A program made the position numbers and the translations under genes. From assembly GCA_001600635.1 (NCBI GenBank), contig BCKL01000005.1, forward strand, positions 127,581 through 191,580: a stretch of DNA of 64,000 bases. Reading direction: 5' to 3'. Of this stretch, positions 33,201-45,364 are shown piece by piece; the stretch's first letter is position 1; each line of letters opens with the position of its first letter. The DNA is from Leucosporidium creatinivorum (lineage: Eukaryota; Basidiomycota; Microbotryomycetes; Leucosporidiales; Leucosporidiaceae). The notes beneath the pieces are model-generated. The model had not been told where the DNA came from, made no database searches, and was given only the letters and a program-made list of their open reading frames with translations.

Positions 33201-36200
33201 AGGAGACCGAGCTTGAACGCATCACGGATGGACTCAAGGGTGCGTTCGACTTTCCTGCGGGGTCCTCACGGCAGCTCGCTGACTCGTAAAGTCGGCCTCC
33301 CCTCGCAGGCAAGACCGAGACCTTCACCGCCAAGATTGACGCCCTGCAGAAGGACCTTCAGCCCTGGGCCGCTCAGATCGCCGACAAGCAGGCCGCCATC
33401 GACCTCGTCGCTAACGAGCGGGATCTCCTCACCGAGAAGAGCGAGAGCATCAAGGTCGCCATCGAGGAGGCGCAGGCCACCCTCACCAAGCTCGCTAGCG
33501 ATGACGAGACCAAGGTACGGCTTTGTCTCTCCTACTACTCGATGAGCTCTCGACTGACGTTCGCGCCGCAGAACGAGCGCCTCGAGTCGCTGCTCGCCGA
33601 GAAGCAGGAGGTCGAGGATGAGATTGCGACTCTTCAGGCTCAGCTCAACGTGAGTCGACTCGCTACAGCGCACAACTTGTCATAAGCTGACCTTACCCAC
33701 ACCCACAGGGCATGCAAGCGGAGGACGCCAAGCTTCGCAGCAAGGCAACTGCCGCTCGACAGAAGGCCGACGAGGCCAAGGCTTCGCAGTCGGCCAGTCG
33801 CTCGCAGGGCAACGTCCTCTCGAGTCTCACCAAGCTCAAGGATCAAGGTCGTCTCCCCGGCTTCCACGTACGTCTCTACTCGCAGTCGAAGCTAGTCGCT
33901 AGCTCACGCTTTCCCACCTCGCGCAGGGTCGACTCGGCAACCTCGGTCGGATCGACGACAAGTACGACGTCGCCATCTCCACTGCCGCACCTGGTCTCGA
34001 CAATCTCGTTTGCGACCAGATTAAAGTCGGACAGGCGTGCATCGAGCACCTCCGCAAGAACGACCTCGGCCGCGCCAATGTCATGTGCTTGGATCGCATC
34101 TCCCCTCGCGACATGTCGCCCATTCAGACGCCCGAGAACGCCCCTCGTCTCTTCGACCTCGTCACGCCCAAGGATCCCAAGCTCGCCCCCGCCTTCTACC
34201 AGATCCTCACCAACACGCTCGTCGCCAACGACCTCGACCAAGGCAAGCGCCTCGCTTTCGGCAGCGGCAACAAGCGCTGGAGGGTCGTCACCCTCGATGG
34301 CCAGGTCATCGACGTCTCGGGAACCATGTCAGGAGGAGGAGGCCGTCCCGCCAAGGGTCGCATGAGCAGCAAGATTGCCGCCGACGAGGTCTCGCCCGAG
34401 CAGGTCGCTCGTTGCGAGCAGGAGCAGCAGGTGGCCGTCGAGGCTCTGCGCTCCTTCTCCGAGGATCGTGTCAAGGTGGAGAAGGACCTTCAGACGCTGC
34501 GCAAGAGGGTGCCCGACATCGATATGTCGATCTCCAAGATTCAGATGGACCTCAAGACGAGCGACAAACGCGTCGACGAGGCCAACAAGCGTCTCGAGGA
34601 GCTCAAGTGCGCTCTTATCCCTCATCCCGAACCCTCCTCGCGCCGTGCTGACCTCCTGCTTCTCGCCCATAGGACTCAGAGCAGGCCCGAAGCCGGCGAC
34701 GTCAAGAAGATTGCTCAATTCGAGAAGGACATCGCCTCGCTCACCAAGGACCTCGGACGACTGCAGAAGGAGGCTTCGACCATCGAGGCCGAGATCAAGC
34801 TCAACCAGGAGGAGATCCTCAAGGTCGGAGGAGTCAAGCTTCGTGGCCAGCAGACCAAGGTGCAAGACCTCAAGGCGCAGATCGACCTCGCGACCGATCG
34901 TCTCACCAAAGCCGAAGTCGGCAAGGCCAAGTCGGAGAAGGATGTGAAGAAGCTCGTCAAGGCCATCGAGACGAGCACGGCGACCGTCGAGACGACCGAG
35001 GCCGAGCTGCAGGAGCTGCAAGAGCAGATCGAGACGGGCACCGCCGACTCGGATGCTGTCAGGCAGATGGTCGAGAAGTCGCAGGACGCTCTCGCCGAGT
35101 CGACGGAGGCGTTGGCCGAGATGAAGGAGTCGCTCGACGAGAAGGTCGACATCATGACCCAGTTCCGCAAGCGCGAGGTGAGCTTCTCTCCCATATGCTT
35201 CACTAGTACTCAAAGCTGACTCTCCCCTCTGACTACAGGCTGAGCTCACTCGCGAGCGCGATTCGGCTCAGAAGCTCCTCGACGAGGCCGTCAAGGCGAT
35301 CCAGCACTGGGGCGACCGCATCGCCGAGCTCGAGCTCAACGATCTCGACGAGTGGGTTTGCTCTTCTTCTTCGCGACGATCGGTTCGGACGCTGACTTGA
35401 TCTCTCTGCAGTGACGACGACGAGGAGGCAGGCGAGAACGCTCCCGCGGCCAAGGATCAGGATCAAGACGCCGAGCAGGCCGAGGAGAAGCCCAAGGCGC
35501 CCAAGCTGGACAGCGAGCTGCGCCAGTGGAACGCCGAGGAGATCGCTCAGTTCGACGTCAAGGTTCTCAAGGCCAAGATCTCTGTTCTTGAGGGTTCGTC
35601 GTCTCCATCCTCTCTCCGAGGCTGCTGCTGACCCTCCCGCCGACCCTACAGAGCGCATCGCCAACACCAACCTCGACCTGTCGGTGCTCAAGGAATACGC
35701 TCGTCGCGAGAAGGAGTTCATGCAGCGGGCAGCCGACCTCGAGGCCGTCACCAAGGAGCGCGATACCGCCAAGCAGCTGGCCGACGATCTACGCAACCAG
35801 CGCCTCAAGGAGTTCATGGAGGGCTTTGGGATCATCTCGATGAAGCTCAAGGAGATGTATCAGGTGCGTGGCTTTGCTGGCTGTTTCGCTCCCGCTCGTT
35901 CTGACCCTCCTCCCCCTCGCAGATGATCACGCTCGGAGGAAACGCCGAGCTCGAGTTAGTCGACTCGCTTGACCCCTTCTCGGAGGGCATCATCTTCAGT
36001 GTCATGCCGCCCAAGAAGAGCTGGAAGAACATCTCCAACCTGTCGGGAGGAGAGAAGACCCTCAGTTCTCTTGCTCTCGTCTTCGCCCTTCACGTCTTCA
36101 AGGTAAGCTCTCTCGCGTCTGGGCCACTCGGCGTTCTTCTGCTGACATCTCTGTCTACTAGCCCACACCGCTCTACTTCATGGACGAGATCGACGCTGCC

Positions 36201-36589
36201 CTCGACTTCCGCAACGTCTCCATCGTCGCTAACTACATCAAGGACCGGACCAAGTAAGTTGTGCTCTCGTCGGCCCTCCGTTCCTCATCACTGACTTTCC
36301 TCTTTTTGCCTCGCAGGAACGCCCAGTTCATCATCATCTCGCTTCGTAACGTGAGCGCCGAATGTCGCTCGCTCGATTCGACCGATACTGACCCCTTCAC
36401 ACCCGTGCAGAACATGTTCGAGCTTTCATCTCGTCTCATCGGTATCTACAAGGTCCAGAACCAGACTCGCAGTGTTGCTATCGGTGAGCCTTTCGCCCTT
36501 TCGCTGCTCTCTCGGCGCCGAACTGAGCCATCTCCCCCCTCGCAGACAACCGGAATCTTTCGCAGATGGCCGTCACTGCGGCTGCATAG
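30230..36589 (+). CDS. SMC4: condensin subunit Smc4
   Basis: Smc4 is one of the two ATPase arms of condensin, which compacts mitotic chromosomes. Twenty-two exons were built in phase (30230-31501, 31564-31914, 31972-32060, 32120-32213, 32275-32372, 32442-32553, 32616-32741, 32803-32910, 32966-33239, 33309-33514, 33572-33649, 33709-33867, 33927-34606, 34673-35177, 35239-35351, 35412-35593, 35652-35863, 35923-36102, 36162-36253, 36317-36350, 36411-36483, 36546-36589), about 1693 residues. Walker A is GPNGSGKSNTIDALL at about 430, after a disordered Ser/Arg/Glu N-terminal extension near 400 residues long. Also seen: the Smc4 block HKRFLILQGEVESIAQMKP, coiled coils, the hinge near residues 880-1080 (GRLGNLGRIDDKYDVAI and DVSGTMSGGGGRP), signature SNLSGGEKTLSSLAL and Walker B LYFMDEIDAALD. 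A Lys/Glu-rich insertion of about 55 residues sits in the N-terminal head. Confidence 0.96.
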
Positions 36590-37337
36590 TCTATACCCTT
36601 CATCATTCTATCTTGTACTATCCCTACCACCTCCTTCGCCTTTCCTCTCGTCCCTCAGTTTTCGTACCCCTCGCTGCAAGCGATCCTTTTCATCAGCCTT
36701 CTTCGCAAGCGCACAGCAGGGCTCGCTGTTGCTCATGTCGTCTATGCTGTCTGAAAAAACTCGACAGTTCTTCTCGACTAGGTGCAGGCGGTCGCCAGCT
36801 TACTCCAGCCGGCAACTCGGCGATGAGTGAGGCCCCTTTGAGCTGCTTTGCAAGCTTGAGTCGGACAAGGTGAACCAGATCAGTTTTGCACGGACAACAG
36901 ACTGCCCTATGCACAAGTAGAAAGGGAAGGAGCACCGAGCGAGATTAGTCGGGGGTCGAGGAGCGCGGACGAGCGCCGAAGCTGCCAACTTGGACCTTTT
37001 CGACTCCTTCCACCTCGCGTCGTCGTCTCTCTACGTCTGTACCAACGAGCAGTACTCTCACTAGACCGCCACGACCCCTCTTTACGACACTGCTACGACC
37101 CACTTGATTACTCGCGCCCGGACCCTCTCGAGCCCTCTCCTTCGCTCAACCCGCCCGACTCGCTCTTCTCGTCGACTTCTCCCGCCTCCTCTCGTCCCCT
37201 CTGCAGCAACCTACAGCAGTCAGGTATCTCCTCGTGCTCCGTGTAGCCTTCTCTCCTCCTCCCGCTACACGCTCCACTCGCACCCTCAGCAGCGACAACG
37301 CGCACCGACCGCACTCCCTCCGGTTCTGGAGCTCTCG
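36590..37337. other. intergenic region with leader of the AGC kinase
   Basis: The open frame upstream of 37338 has no ATG in phase, so it is taken as leader. No other gene was seen. C/T-rich promoter-like tracts lie at 36600-36680 and 37010-37200. Confidence 0.45.
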
Positions 37338-40300
37338 ATGGCCAACAGCAGCTCGCTGAGAGGGTCAGCTTCCTGGCTTGGAAATCGCCCCAAATCATCG
37401 CCACCTCGCCCAGGCTACAACACAGTCAGCGGCGCCACCAACGCGCGCAGAGGCCGCCTCGACATGGCCGTCTTCGATGCTCCGAGCAGCAAGGAGGAGC
37501 AGGGAGGCGAGTTGGATGGTATCTTAGGATTTGACAAGGCCGAGGAAGGGTGGCATGTATCCCTCTCCAAATCAGAATCGCGCTCTCGCTCGAGCAAGAA
37601 GGTGCGTCCTCCCCCCACTCAGCCCGCGCGGTGCAGCTGTACTGACTCACGCCTACTGTACTACAGAGGGACGCGTCCATTACCGTCTACGTCTCTACTC
37701 CGACCGCTTCGATGACTCTCATGAGAACCGCGAGCGAACTCGTCGACTTTGAGGCTCGCGTGAGTCCGCCCCTTGCTCGCTCCATGTCCGAGCTCCGACT
37801 TAGCACCGCGCTGACCTCCTGCACTCTACTACAGCTTCGGCCGAATCTGCCAGGCAAGCTCCCTCCACGCAAGGCTACATCCACCCCTCTCACTCCTCCA
37901 GCAACCCCGAGAAAGCGGAGCACCGTCCTCGCTTCCCTTCAGCGCACGCTCAGCCCCCGCCGTGGCCAGTCGAACTCGCTCGCCGGGCTCTCGACCAAGG
38001 AATCCAAGACCATCGCTGCCGCTTCCATCGACTACCACGAGCTGGGCACCCTCTTCTCGAGCCTCAGCCACGATTCGGCCGTTCGTTCGGATTCGGCCTG
38101 GAGGAGCTTCTTCGTCGTCCGCAAGGATGACCTGCAGAGCGCTCGGGTGGAGAAGCGGATCAAGCGGACCAAGAGTGATGCGACGACCCATCTGGCGCCT
38201 CCGCGCGCATCGTCCGAGTTCGCCTCCTTCGGTGCAGTAGCGCCGGGCTCGCCGGGACTCCACCCCATCGAGGGCTCGAGTTCGACGGATGAGACGAGCA
38301 TCGACGTCGACATGCCCGGAACACAACATCTCTCGCTCTTCCCCCTTCCTTCCATCCCGTCCTCCAAGCTCGACTTTCAAGCGTCCAGCCACAACGGCGC
38401 CGAAGAGCGCAGGGTCGCCTCCTCCTCCACAGACATGACGGACGGCACGACCAGCACGGATGTAGCGGCAGTACTCGAGCTCCCTACTCCTCCTCCTATC
38501 GTCATCGCCGATCCCCTTGCCAGCGCCGAGGTTGTCGAGCTGCCGTCTCGCCCGAGGACGGCGCCTGCCGAGGACGAGTCGTCGAAGAGCAAGGAGGATC
38601 CCGGAGCTCGAGGTAGCCGGCGTATCGAGGTGCCTTCTCCGGTGGGAGCGACTCTGGAATCTCCCAAGTCGCCTGCAAGGTCAAGGACCGCGTCCAAGTC
38701 GCCCAAGCCAGCGCTCACCATCGACTCATTCGAGATTATGCGGGTGCTCGGCAAGGGCTGCGCGGGCAAGGTCTTGCTCGTCAAGCAGAAGGATACGGAC
38801 AAGTTCTACGCTCTCAAGGCTATCCACAAGCAGCATGTACGTTCAGCCCCGCCTCCTCCGATTCGAGCCCGCCGAAGCTGATCCTCCTCTCGCGCAGGTC
38901 CTCGCCCACCGCGAGCTCGCCCACACCAAGACGGAGCAAGCTGTCCTCAAAGCCTGCTCTCGCGGCGACGTCAACCCCTTCGTCGTCAAGCTCCACTACT
39001 CGTTCCACGACCAAAACACCCTCTACCTCGCGCTCGACTTTCACCCCGGAGGAGATCTCGCTACTCAGCTCGCGCGATGGGGACGGCTCGGAAGGGATAG
39101 GGCGCGCTTTTATGCTGCTGAGATTGTGGAAGGTGTCGAGGGACTGCACAAGGCGGGCATCATCTACCGGTGAGTAGAGAGGAAGGGGCGAAGCCTGGGA
39201 GCTGAGCTGACGAATGCTCAACCGAAACAGCGACCTCAAGCCCGAGAACATCCTAATCGCTGGAGACGGTCATATTGTGCTCACCGACTTTGGTGCGTCT
39301 CGACTTCGATGCTCCCTAGTCGTCCATCCTGACCTGTCTCGCTCGCGCAGGCCTTTCGAAGGACTTTGGCCACGCCCAGCTCGGCTCTCCTCGTACTACC
39401 GACTCGGCCTCCCTCGCCGTTCCGGGCAGAGATGGTGAGCTACCGACACTTCGTCCACATTGGCTGTCAACCGATGCTCCTCGAAGCGTGTCTACCCCGC
39501 CGTCGATGACCTGGCTCGGAGCGCAACGAAAGACGACGTCGACCTTCTGCGGTACAGCCGAGTATCTCGCACCTGGTACGTAATTCACCTTTCGCTTTCG
39601 ATGAGTAACAGCAGCTAACCTCCATTCGGCATCTACAGAGGTCCTCCTGGGCGAGCCGTACTCTTACGAGGTCGACGCTTGGAGTCTCGGCACGATGCTG
39701 TACGAAATGCTCGCTGGTCTCACGCCGTTCTGGTCCGAGGATCACGCTACTAGTGAGTAGTAGCTCCCTAGCTCTTCTCAATGCTATCGCTGACCTAGCT
39801 GTCGCGCTCAGTGTACCGCCGAGTCCTGCACGACGAGCTCGAGTTCGACGACACGCCTCGAGTCTTCGACAACGACACCAAGTCCCTCCTCCGCGGTCTA
39901 CTGCAACGCAACCCCCTCCTCCGCATGACGGACGATCGCATGAAGCGACACCCCTACTTCGCCGCCATCGACTGGGATCACGTCCTTCACCAGCGCTACG
40001 TGCCGCCGTTCATTCCGACGCTCAACCCGGAGGATCCGACGGACACGAGCCAGTTCGACGACGTCTTCTTGACGATGGAGCCTCAGGTTGGAGAGGGCGT
40101 GCAGGACGAGGAGACCGAGAGCAAGCGGGAAGCGCCCGAGGGCGAGCCTCAGGAGGCGTTTGATCAACAAGGAAACGACGTCTTCGATGGATGTAAGCTT
40201 TCGTTGCTTCCCTCGGCGCCGAACTACCCGCTGAACCTTCTCCTCGCCTACAGACAGCTACTACGGCCGCGACTCGGACTCGATCCATCGTCACGAGATG

Positions 40301-41251
40301 GACGAGAGCGACGATGAGGACCACGATGAGGACGAGGAGATGACCTCTATCCACCAGAGCCTCGCTGTGGACGTCACGATGGAGCACGAGGAGGACACCG
40401 TCCCCCCTTTCAACGGCACAGCGGACAACACCGTCTCGACGTTCGACTCGGCGACCACCGAAGCCACTACCGCCATGGATGCTTCTCCTCTCTCCAAGCG
40501 CGTTCGTCAACAGTCGGAAGATCAAGAGCTCGGCTCCCTCTCCGGCAGCGCCAGCCTTCCTTCCCTCACCTCCGCTGCCCAAGCCGCCCCCGCTGTGACC
40601 TCGGCGCCAGCGAGCGACATCATCCTCGAGGACGTCAACGAAGAGGAAGACGCCATCTCCGACTCGGACTGGGATGTCGTCGGCGAGATGGAAACGGAGG
40701 GAACCGCTCCTCCTCCCCCTCTTCCTTCCTCTCGCAACGGCGGCAAGGAGGCTACGCTCTGGGCTCGCGGGTTCAAGGACAAGTACCGTCTCGTCATCTC
40801 CCCTCCGCGCGGCGCCTCTTCGCCTCTTCGACCACCAATCTCTCGCAATGGATCGAGGAAGGGAAGCTCGACCGTCTCGGCTCGCTCCTCCGTCGCCTCG
40901 AGGAACCCTTCTCCTACCACGACCCCCGAACCCGTTCGACAGCACCCCATCCGCCGTCTCGCCTCGGTCCGCTCGTCCAGCAGCAACAAGATCCCCAAGC
41001 CGACCTCCACGAACGCCATCGGCGGCAGCCTTCGCACTCGCGCCTCGCATCGGTCGCTCAAGGTTGAGGACGCCGAGAACGACGACACCATCGTCGCGGG
41101 AGGTGCGACGGCGAGGAGCATCCCTCCTTCGCCGAGTATGAGCGCGTTGGAGACGCCGAGGAAGGCGGGACAGGCGATCAAGAGGTTGACGCTTTCGGCA
41201 TTCAGGCCGAGCAGCAGTAGCGGAGCGGGAGGAGGGGGCAAGACGGCTTGA
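37338..41251 (+). CDS. AGC-family Ser/Thr kinase with long flanks
   Basis: Nine exons (37338-37601, 37667-37759, 37835-38836, 38898-39169, 39231-39292, 39351-39575, 39639-39752, 39812-40192, 40254-41251) give 1136 residues in phase. The first in-frame ATG is used. The kinase domain starts near residue 425 with [11 protein letters not shown] and the lysine in [19 protein letters not shown] and TDFGLSKDFG follow, and [12 protein letters not shown] is the AGC-type activation loop. About 55 extra residues lie between DFG and TFCGT. The AGC-type C-terminal extension includes [10 protein letters not shown]. Residues 1-420 and the last 300 are Ser/Pro-rich and probably disordered. It is nearest to the Ypk/Gad8/Sck group by motif style, but orthology is not certain. 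Confidence 0.9.
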
Positions 41252-41638
41252 GGAGCGGCAAGAGGATCACTCGACCACTACACGACATTATACTACACCC
41301 ACGCCACAGTACACGACCCATTAACGACCCTCGATTTACGACCTTCTCATTATAGCGCACCTCCCCCTCACGACTCCGACGACACCTCAGTTTCACTATC
41401 ACCCCCTTCGCAGCAGCAGCATATAGTACCGCACTCGTCTCCGAGCTTCGCAATCATTCCCCGCTTCTCGTCTTTGATACCGTTCTTCTCGTTTCGCAAT
41501 CGAGTCGAGTCTCGCTCATCTCACGCCGAGAGCCGAGACGAGTAGCAAAAAACTCTCGAAACCAGGTACTCGACGCCCACTTGCAGCAAGCTTTGAGCAC
41601 ACCCTGTTTCACCGATCAACACCTCCTTGCCAGCTCAG
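41252..41638. other. convergent intergenic gap
   Basis: 387 bases between the stops of the AGC kinase and family-X copy 1. No gene was seen; it presumably holds both 3' untranslated ends. Confidence 0.5.
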
Positions 41639-42875
41639 CTACGCCCATCTCGCCCTCAAGTCCTCCTCCGAAACGCCCGTGCGCCGAGCTTGCCTTGCCG
41701 TGAGCGAGGGGATGTGTTGATGGGGCAAGCTATTGTAGCTAGAGAACTGACTACAATAGTGATGTGTCAGTTCCAAGCTCAGACAATGTTATGAGAGAAG
41801 AAGGGAGAGAGACGAGCCTGTCCGGCGCCGGGGAAGGGATGACGCCCTTCACCCACCAGCTCACGGCCAGTCTTCATGACAGCCTGAAGGAGCAGTAATT
41901 TTGTCAGTGCAGGAGCTGGGACAAGAGAGAGGATAGCAATCTCACAGCGTGGTGCGCTACCGCGGCGAGGACAACGCGGCCTCGAGCGTAAGGATCCTGG
42001 ATGGGGGAGTGGACCTCCGTTAGCTCACTTGTTCGAATACTCTTGTGGGGTACTGAGGTGGAAGCTGGACCACAAGAGAGGGGTCATGTCACTTGTCGCC
42101 GACTTGTCGCCGAGCGCCGAGAATCAAGACGTCGGCTTGACAGACGTCGGCTTGATTCAACTCACCAGTGCATCCCATTTCTGGTATCCCAGCCAGATCA
42201 CGGACTCTGCGTTTCCGCCCAAGAGCGCAGCACGGGCCATTCCCATCGCAACCCTTTTGACGAAGCGGAACATGATTTCGCCTGCGCCGAGAACATCAGC
42301 CGAGCCGAAGAGGGCCCTCTTCTGTTGTGTACGCACTGGCGGTAGAGTCCAGCATGAGCTGAAGAGTATTGCAGACTTTGTCAGCTTTATTCTGTTTCCC
42401 CAGCAGCGGAGAGGTGCAACCTACGCTGATGAAGGGTCGCTGGCTGTTAATCCCTGCGCCACGGACGACTTCTTGGGCCTCAAAGGTGTCCTTTAGGCCG
42501 CGCCGGGTCCTGTAGCCTCTGGTATTATTATTGAGTAGCCTGTGCAGCTCCTCACCTTCCTTCAGTACATCCCTGCCGAGTTAAAGCGGGTGATTGGTGA
42601 GGGAAGGAGAGCACTTGAAGCGAGCCCACTCACCTGCAATGATCATCTATGCAGCCACGTTCTCTCGCCTCATTGTACTGCGATGGATGAGGTCTAGGAA
42701 ACACAGGGTGCAACCCAAGGAAGAGCCGCGCCACCTCGTCCCGCTGAGCCGAAGCGGCGAGGTATTGTTCCTTCGTCGGAGAGTAGGGAAGTCGAGGCAA
42801 AGCTTTACCCAAGGGTGTCTCCCGGAAGCGATGCTGTAGCTCAGCCTCCCCTAGATAGGATGTTGATACCGACAT
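41639..42875 (-). CDS. family-X protein, copy 1 (3' end unresolved)
   Basis: This is the first of three paralogues of an unrecognised family. Exons from the 5' end: 42634-42875, 42425-42572, 42337-42358, 42166-42281, 41946-41996, then one from about 41883, and a last one ending at 41639. The start is MSVSTSYLGEAELQ. Shared features are LFLGLHPVF in exon 1, an exon 2 of exactly 148 nt ending in RPFIS, ESVIWLGYQKWDAL, ARGRVVLAA, and the C-terminus RQARRTGVSEEDLRARWA. An additional 169-nt intron (41997-42165) interrupts what is one exon in the other copies. The last two junctions do not keep frame with any good splice pair I found, so either a rare splice site or a frameshift is present. It diverges from the F-box-like gene. 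Confidence 0.65.
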
Positions 42876-43306
42876 GCTGTGACGAGGGAGCAGAAGGGAA
42901 AGCCACACCGCTGCAGCTCGAAGTGCGATGAACGCCGAGGAGCGGCTGTACGGCGAGGAGTCTTTGCAGCAATTCCGCATCCGGCTCCTCGAGACGCAGC
43001 TATTCATTAATGCCGTCTCTGCGCGGCCACAGCGTCGAAGGGACAAACACATTGCGGAGGAAGCAAAAGAAGTTGCTCGGCGCTGAGTCTCGGCACTAAA
43101 TTTCGGCTCTTCTCAAGGGCACTCTATATCTAGCTGCAGCCACTGGGAGTGGTATGTAGGAGATTTTGCATGCTATCTTTGTCCCGAAGTAAAGTCAGAC
43201 CGCTGGCCTCCTATCACGTGGCCCCTTGCTTCAGCTCGAACCGCCCTCCCAGCTCTCGGTCTCTTACGCTCACCTCGCTTTCGTCACTCACCTCCAACCG
43301 CTCGCG
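42876..43306. promoter_or_regulatory. divergent promoter, family-X copy 1 / F-box-like gene
   Basis: 431 bases between outward-facing start codons. A weak AT-rich patch lies around 43150-43190. No gene was seen. Confidence 0.4.
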
Positions 43307-44575
43307 ATGAAAGCTCAGCTAGCTCAAACACTTACCAACACAACCTACGCCCGTCCTCAGCAGCCTATCGACTCTCCTGCCGCTGCTCTGCCCACGGAAA
43401 CGCTTCAGCACGTCTTCGAGCTCGCGCTAGACCAAGACGACCACTTCGAGCGGCAGAGCACGAGGAGGTCGTTCAGCAAGGTCTGCTTCCACTGGTATGC
43501 CGTCGTCCCCTCTCCCATCGAGTACGCTGTCTCGAGCGCCCCGGAAGCGAGGAGGCTCGCGCTCAAGCTCAAGCAGTCGACGAGCGAGGCGGGCAAGAAG
43601 GTGCAGCGTCTTGCCATTCGATTGGGAGCCACCAACAGCGTCAACCGATCGGGAAGGACCGCCCAGCTCCTCGAGGCGTGTCGAAACGTCGAGCACCTCT
43701 CTGTGGACTTGAAGAGCGCGCTCGCTGGCAAGTTGTCGGACAGTGGTGGAGGGATGGGACGCAAGCTGTTGGAGGCGGTAACGAAGCTCGGAAGTCTACG
43801 CGTGCTGGAGCTACATAATCAGGCATTCGTCACGCCTCCAGTCCTCGCCGAGTAGGCTTCGGCGTTCTCTCACCTCGCTCGAGCCGCGCGTTGACCTCTA
43901 GCTCACCTCAGGATGATCCATTCCTGGCCGAATCTGCACACGCTTCGCCTCAACTGCAATTCTGAATATGGCAGTAGGACCTCACTGCCCATACTCCCCG
44001 CTCTCGCCCTTCGACAACTCGAAATCGCCGGCGACCACCCTCTCGTCCTGGACCTCCTCCCCCATCTCGACACCCTCGACACGCCTCTCTCGCTGATTGT
44101 CCGCAAGCGTATCCATGTTAGCGACCACCACGCCGGGAACGACGAGGAGGAGGAGGAGGAGGAGGACCTGCGCCCCACCCGCCTCTGCGCTCGAGCGCTA
44201 CTGCCCCTCGCCAAGCAGGTCGACCATTTCGCAGCGCCAGACGGATGGGTTGGAGGACCGGAGCTGTTGGATCTCCTCCACCAGATGAAGAAGCTCCATA
44301 CGATCGAGCTACACTATTCGATGGTCGAGGATCTCATGGACCTCGAGCCCTTCCCCGAGTTGGTGCAATTCTCCATCGTGGGTTTTGAGCATGATGGCGT
44401 CGCCGATGAATATTTGGGCCAGGACGACAAGGATCTGCTAGTCCAGAGTCTACCGCCGTCAGTGCAGCGAGTTTGCCTCCCTCTCTGGTTCGTTGAGACC
44501 TACATGTACCGGCTGGAGAGGGAGGAGATGGAGGACTTTGCGGCAGAACGTGTGGTTGAGCTTGTGTGGACTTGA
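43307..44575 (+). CDS. F-box-like protein
   Basis: Two exons (43307-43851, 43912-44575) give 402 residues in phase. Residues about 25-65 look like an F-box (AALPTETLQHVFELAL followed by SFSKVCFHWYAVV), the adaptor that links substrates to SCF ubiquitin ligases. The remainder carries leucine-patterned segments (LLEAVTKLGSLRVLELHN, WPNLHTLRLNCN) like the degenerate LRR tails of basidiomycete F-box proteins. A run of seven or more Glu at about nucleotides 44146-44166 separates two parts. Basidiomycetes have large families of such genes; the target is unknown. Confidence 0.7.
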
Positions 44576-45364
44576 AGTATGTGTGCTCATCTATTTGCTC
44601 AATTTCTTCGCTGACAATCCTCAAGCACAGATCACCTTCGGTAGAGCTCAAGGAAGGACGAGCGAGGGAACGCCGAGGAGACATCTGAGCTGAGGCGATT
44701 ACAGGATGACTTGAGGTTTTACAAGCAACGAAGCGAGCTCTGGCTACCACTCTTGATCTCGACTGAGTGGGACGCGCTGCTTCGAAGCCGAGAGGGAGAA
44801 CAGTGCAGCGAGGGCATTGGCCCGAGCCGAATCCTTCGCATGCACAATGTTGGCGAGCCTGAGCCTCTTCTATAATCCGACTGCGTTCAGGTTATCCCCT
44901 TTGCTCTTCTTCAAGTGGTGCAACTTGACTCGGGCTGACGACAAGCTGGCCCGAAGGAGCGAGAGCCGAGCTCGAGTCGAAAGCCGAAGTTGCTGGGTTT
45001 GAGCTCACATTATTCGTCTGAGGCAAGAAAGAGACAGCTCAGGTCCATCTTGCTATACTCGTCATCTTCACCTTCTACTGACTGCATCGCCCTCCTTCAG
45101 CTCGCTCGACGAATGAAAGTGGTTCGGCGCTCGCTCTAACGGCCGTGAGAGAGGCAGAACGCCACGCTATGGGGTTTGAGATACGCCTGCTTTCATAAAA
45201 GAGCTTTGCACTTCCCTAGCATGCAACGAGCACGGCGAGTTCTGCAAGCAGGAGACAGCTCTCCTCACTGCTCTTCGCCAACCCTCTTCTTTCTCGGCGT
45301 TCCATCGAGGCGCATACCGCATAACAAAAATCGAGAATATCATCATACTATCCAACCTACAACA
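44576..45364. other. convergent intergenic region
   Basis: 789 bases with only short frames. No tRNA, repeat or conserved product was recognised. Confidence 0.45.

Noticed and set aside
37104-37337. N-terminal extension of the AGC kinase
   Set aside because: The frame is open but has no ATG in phase before 37338.
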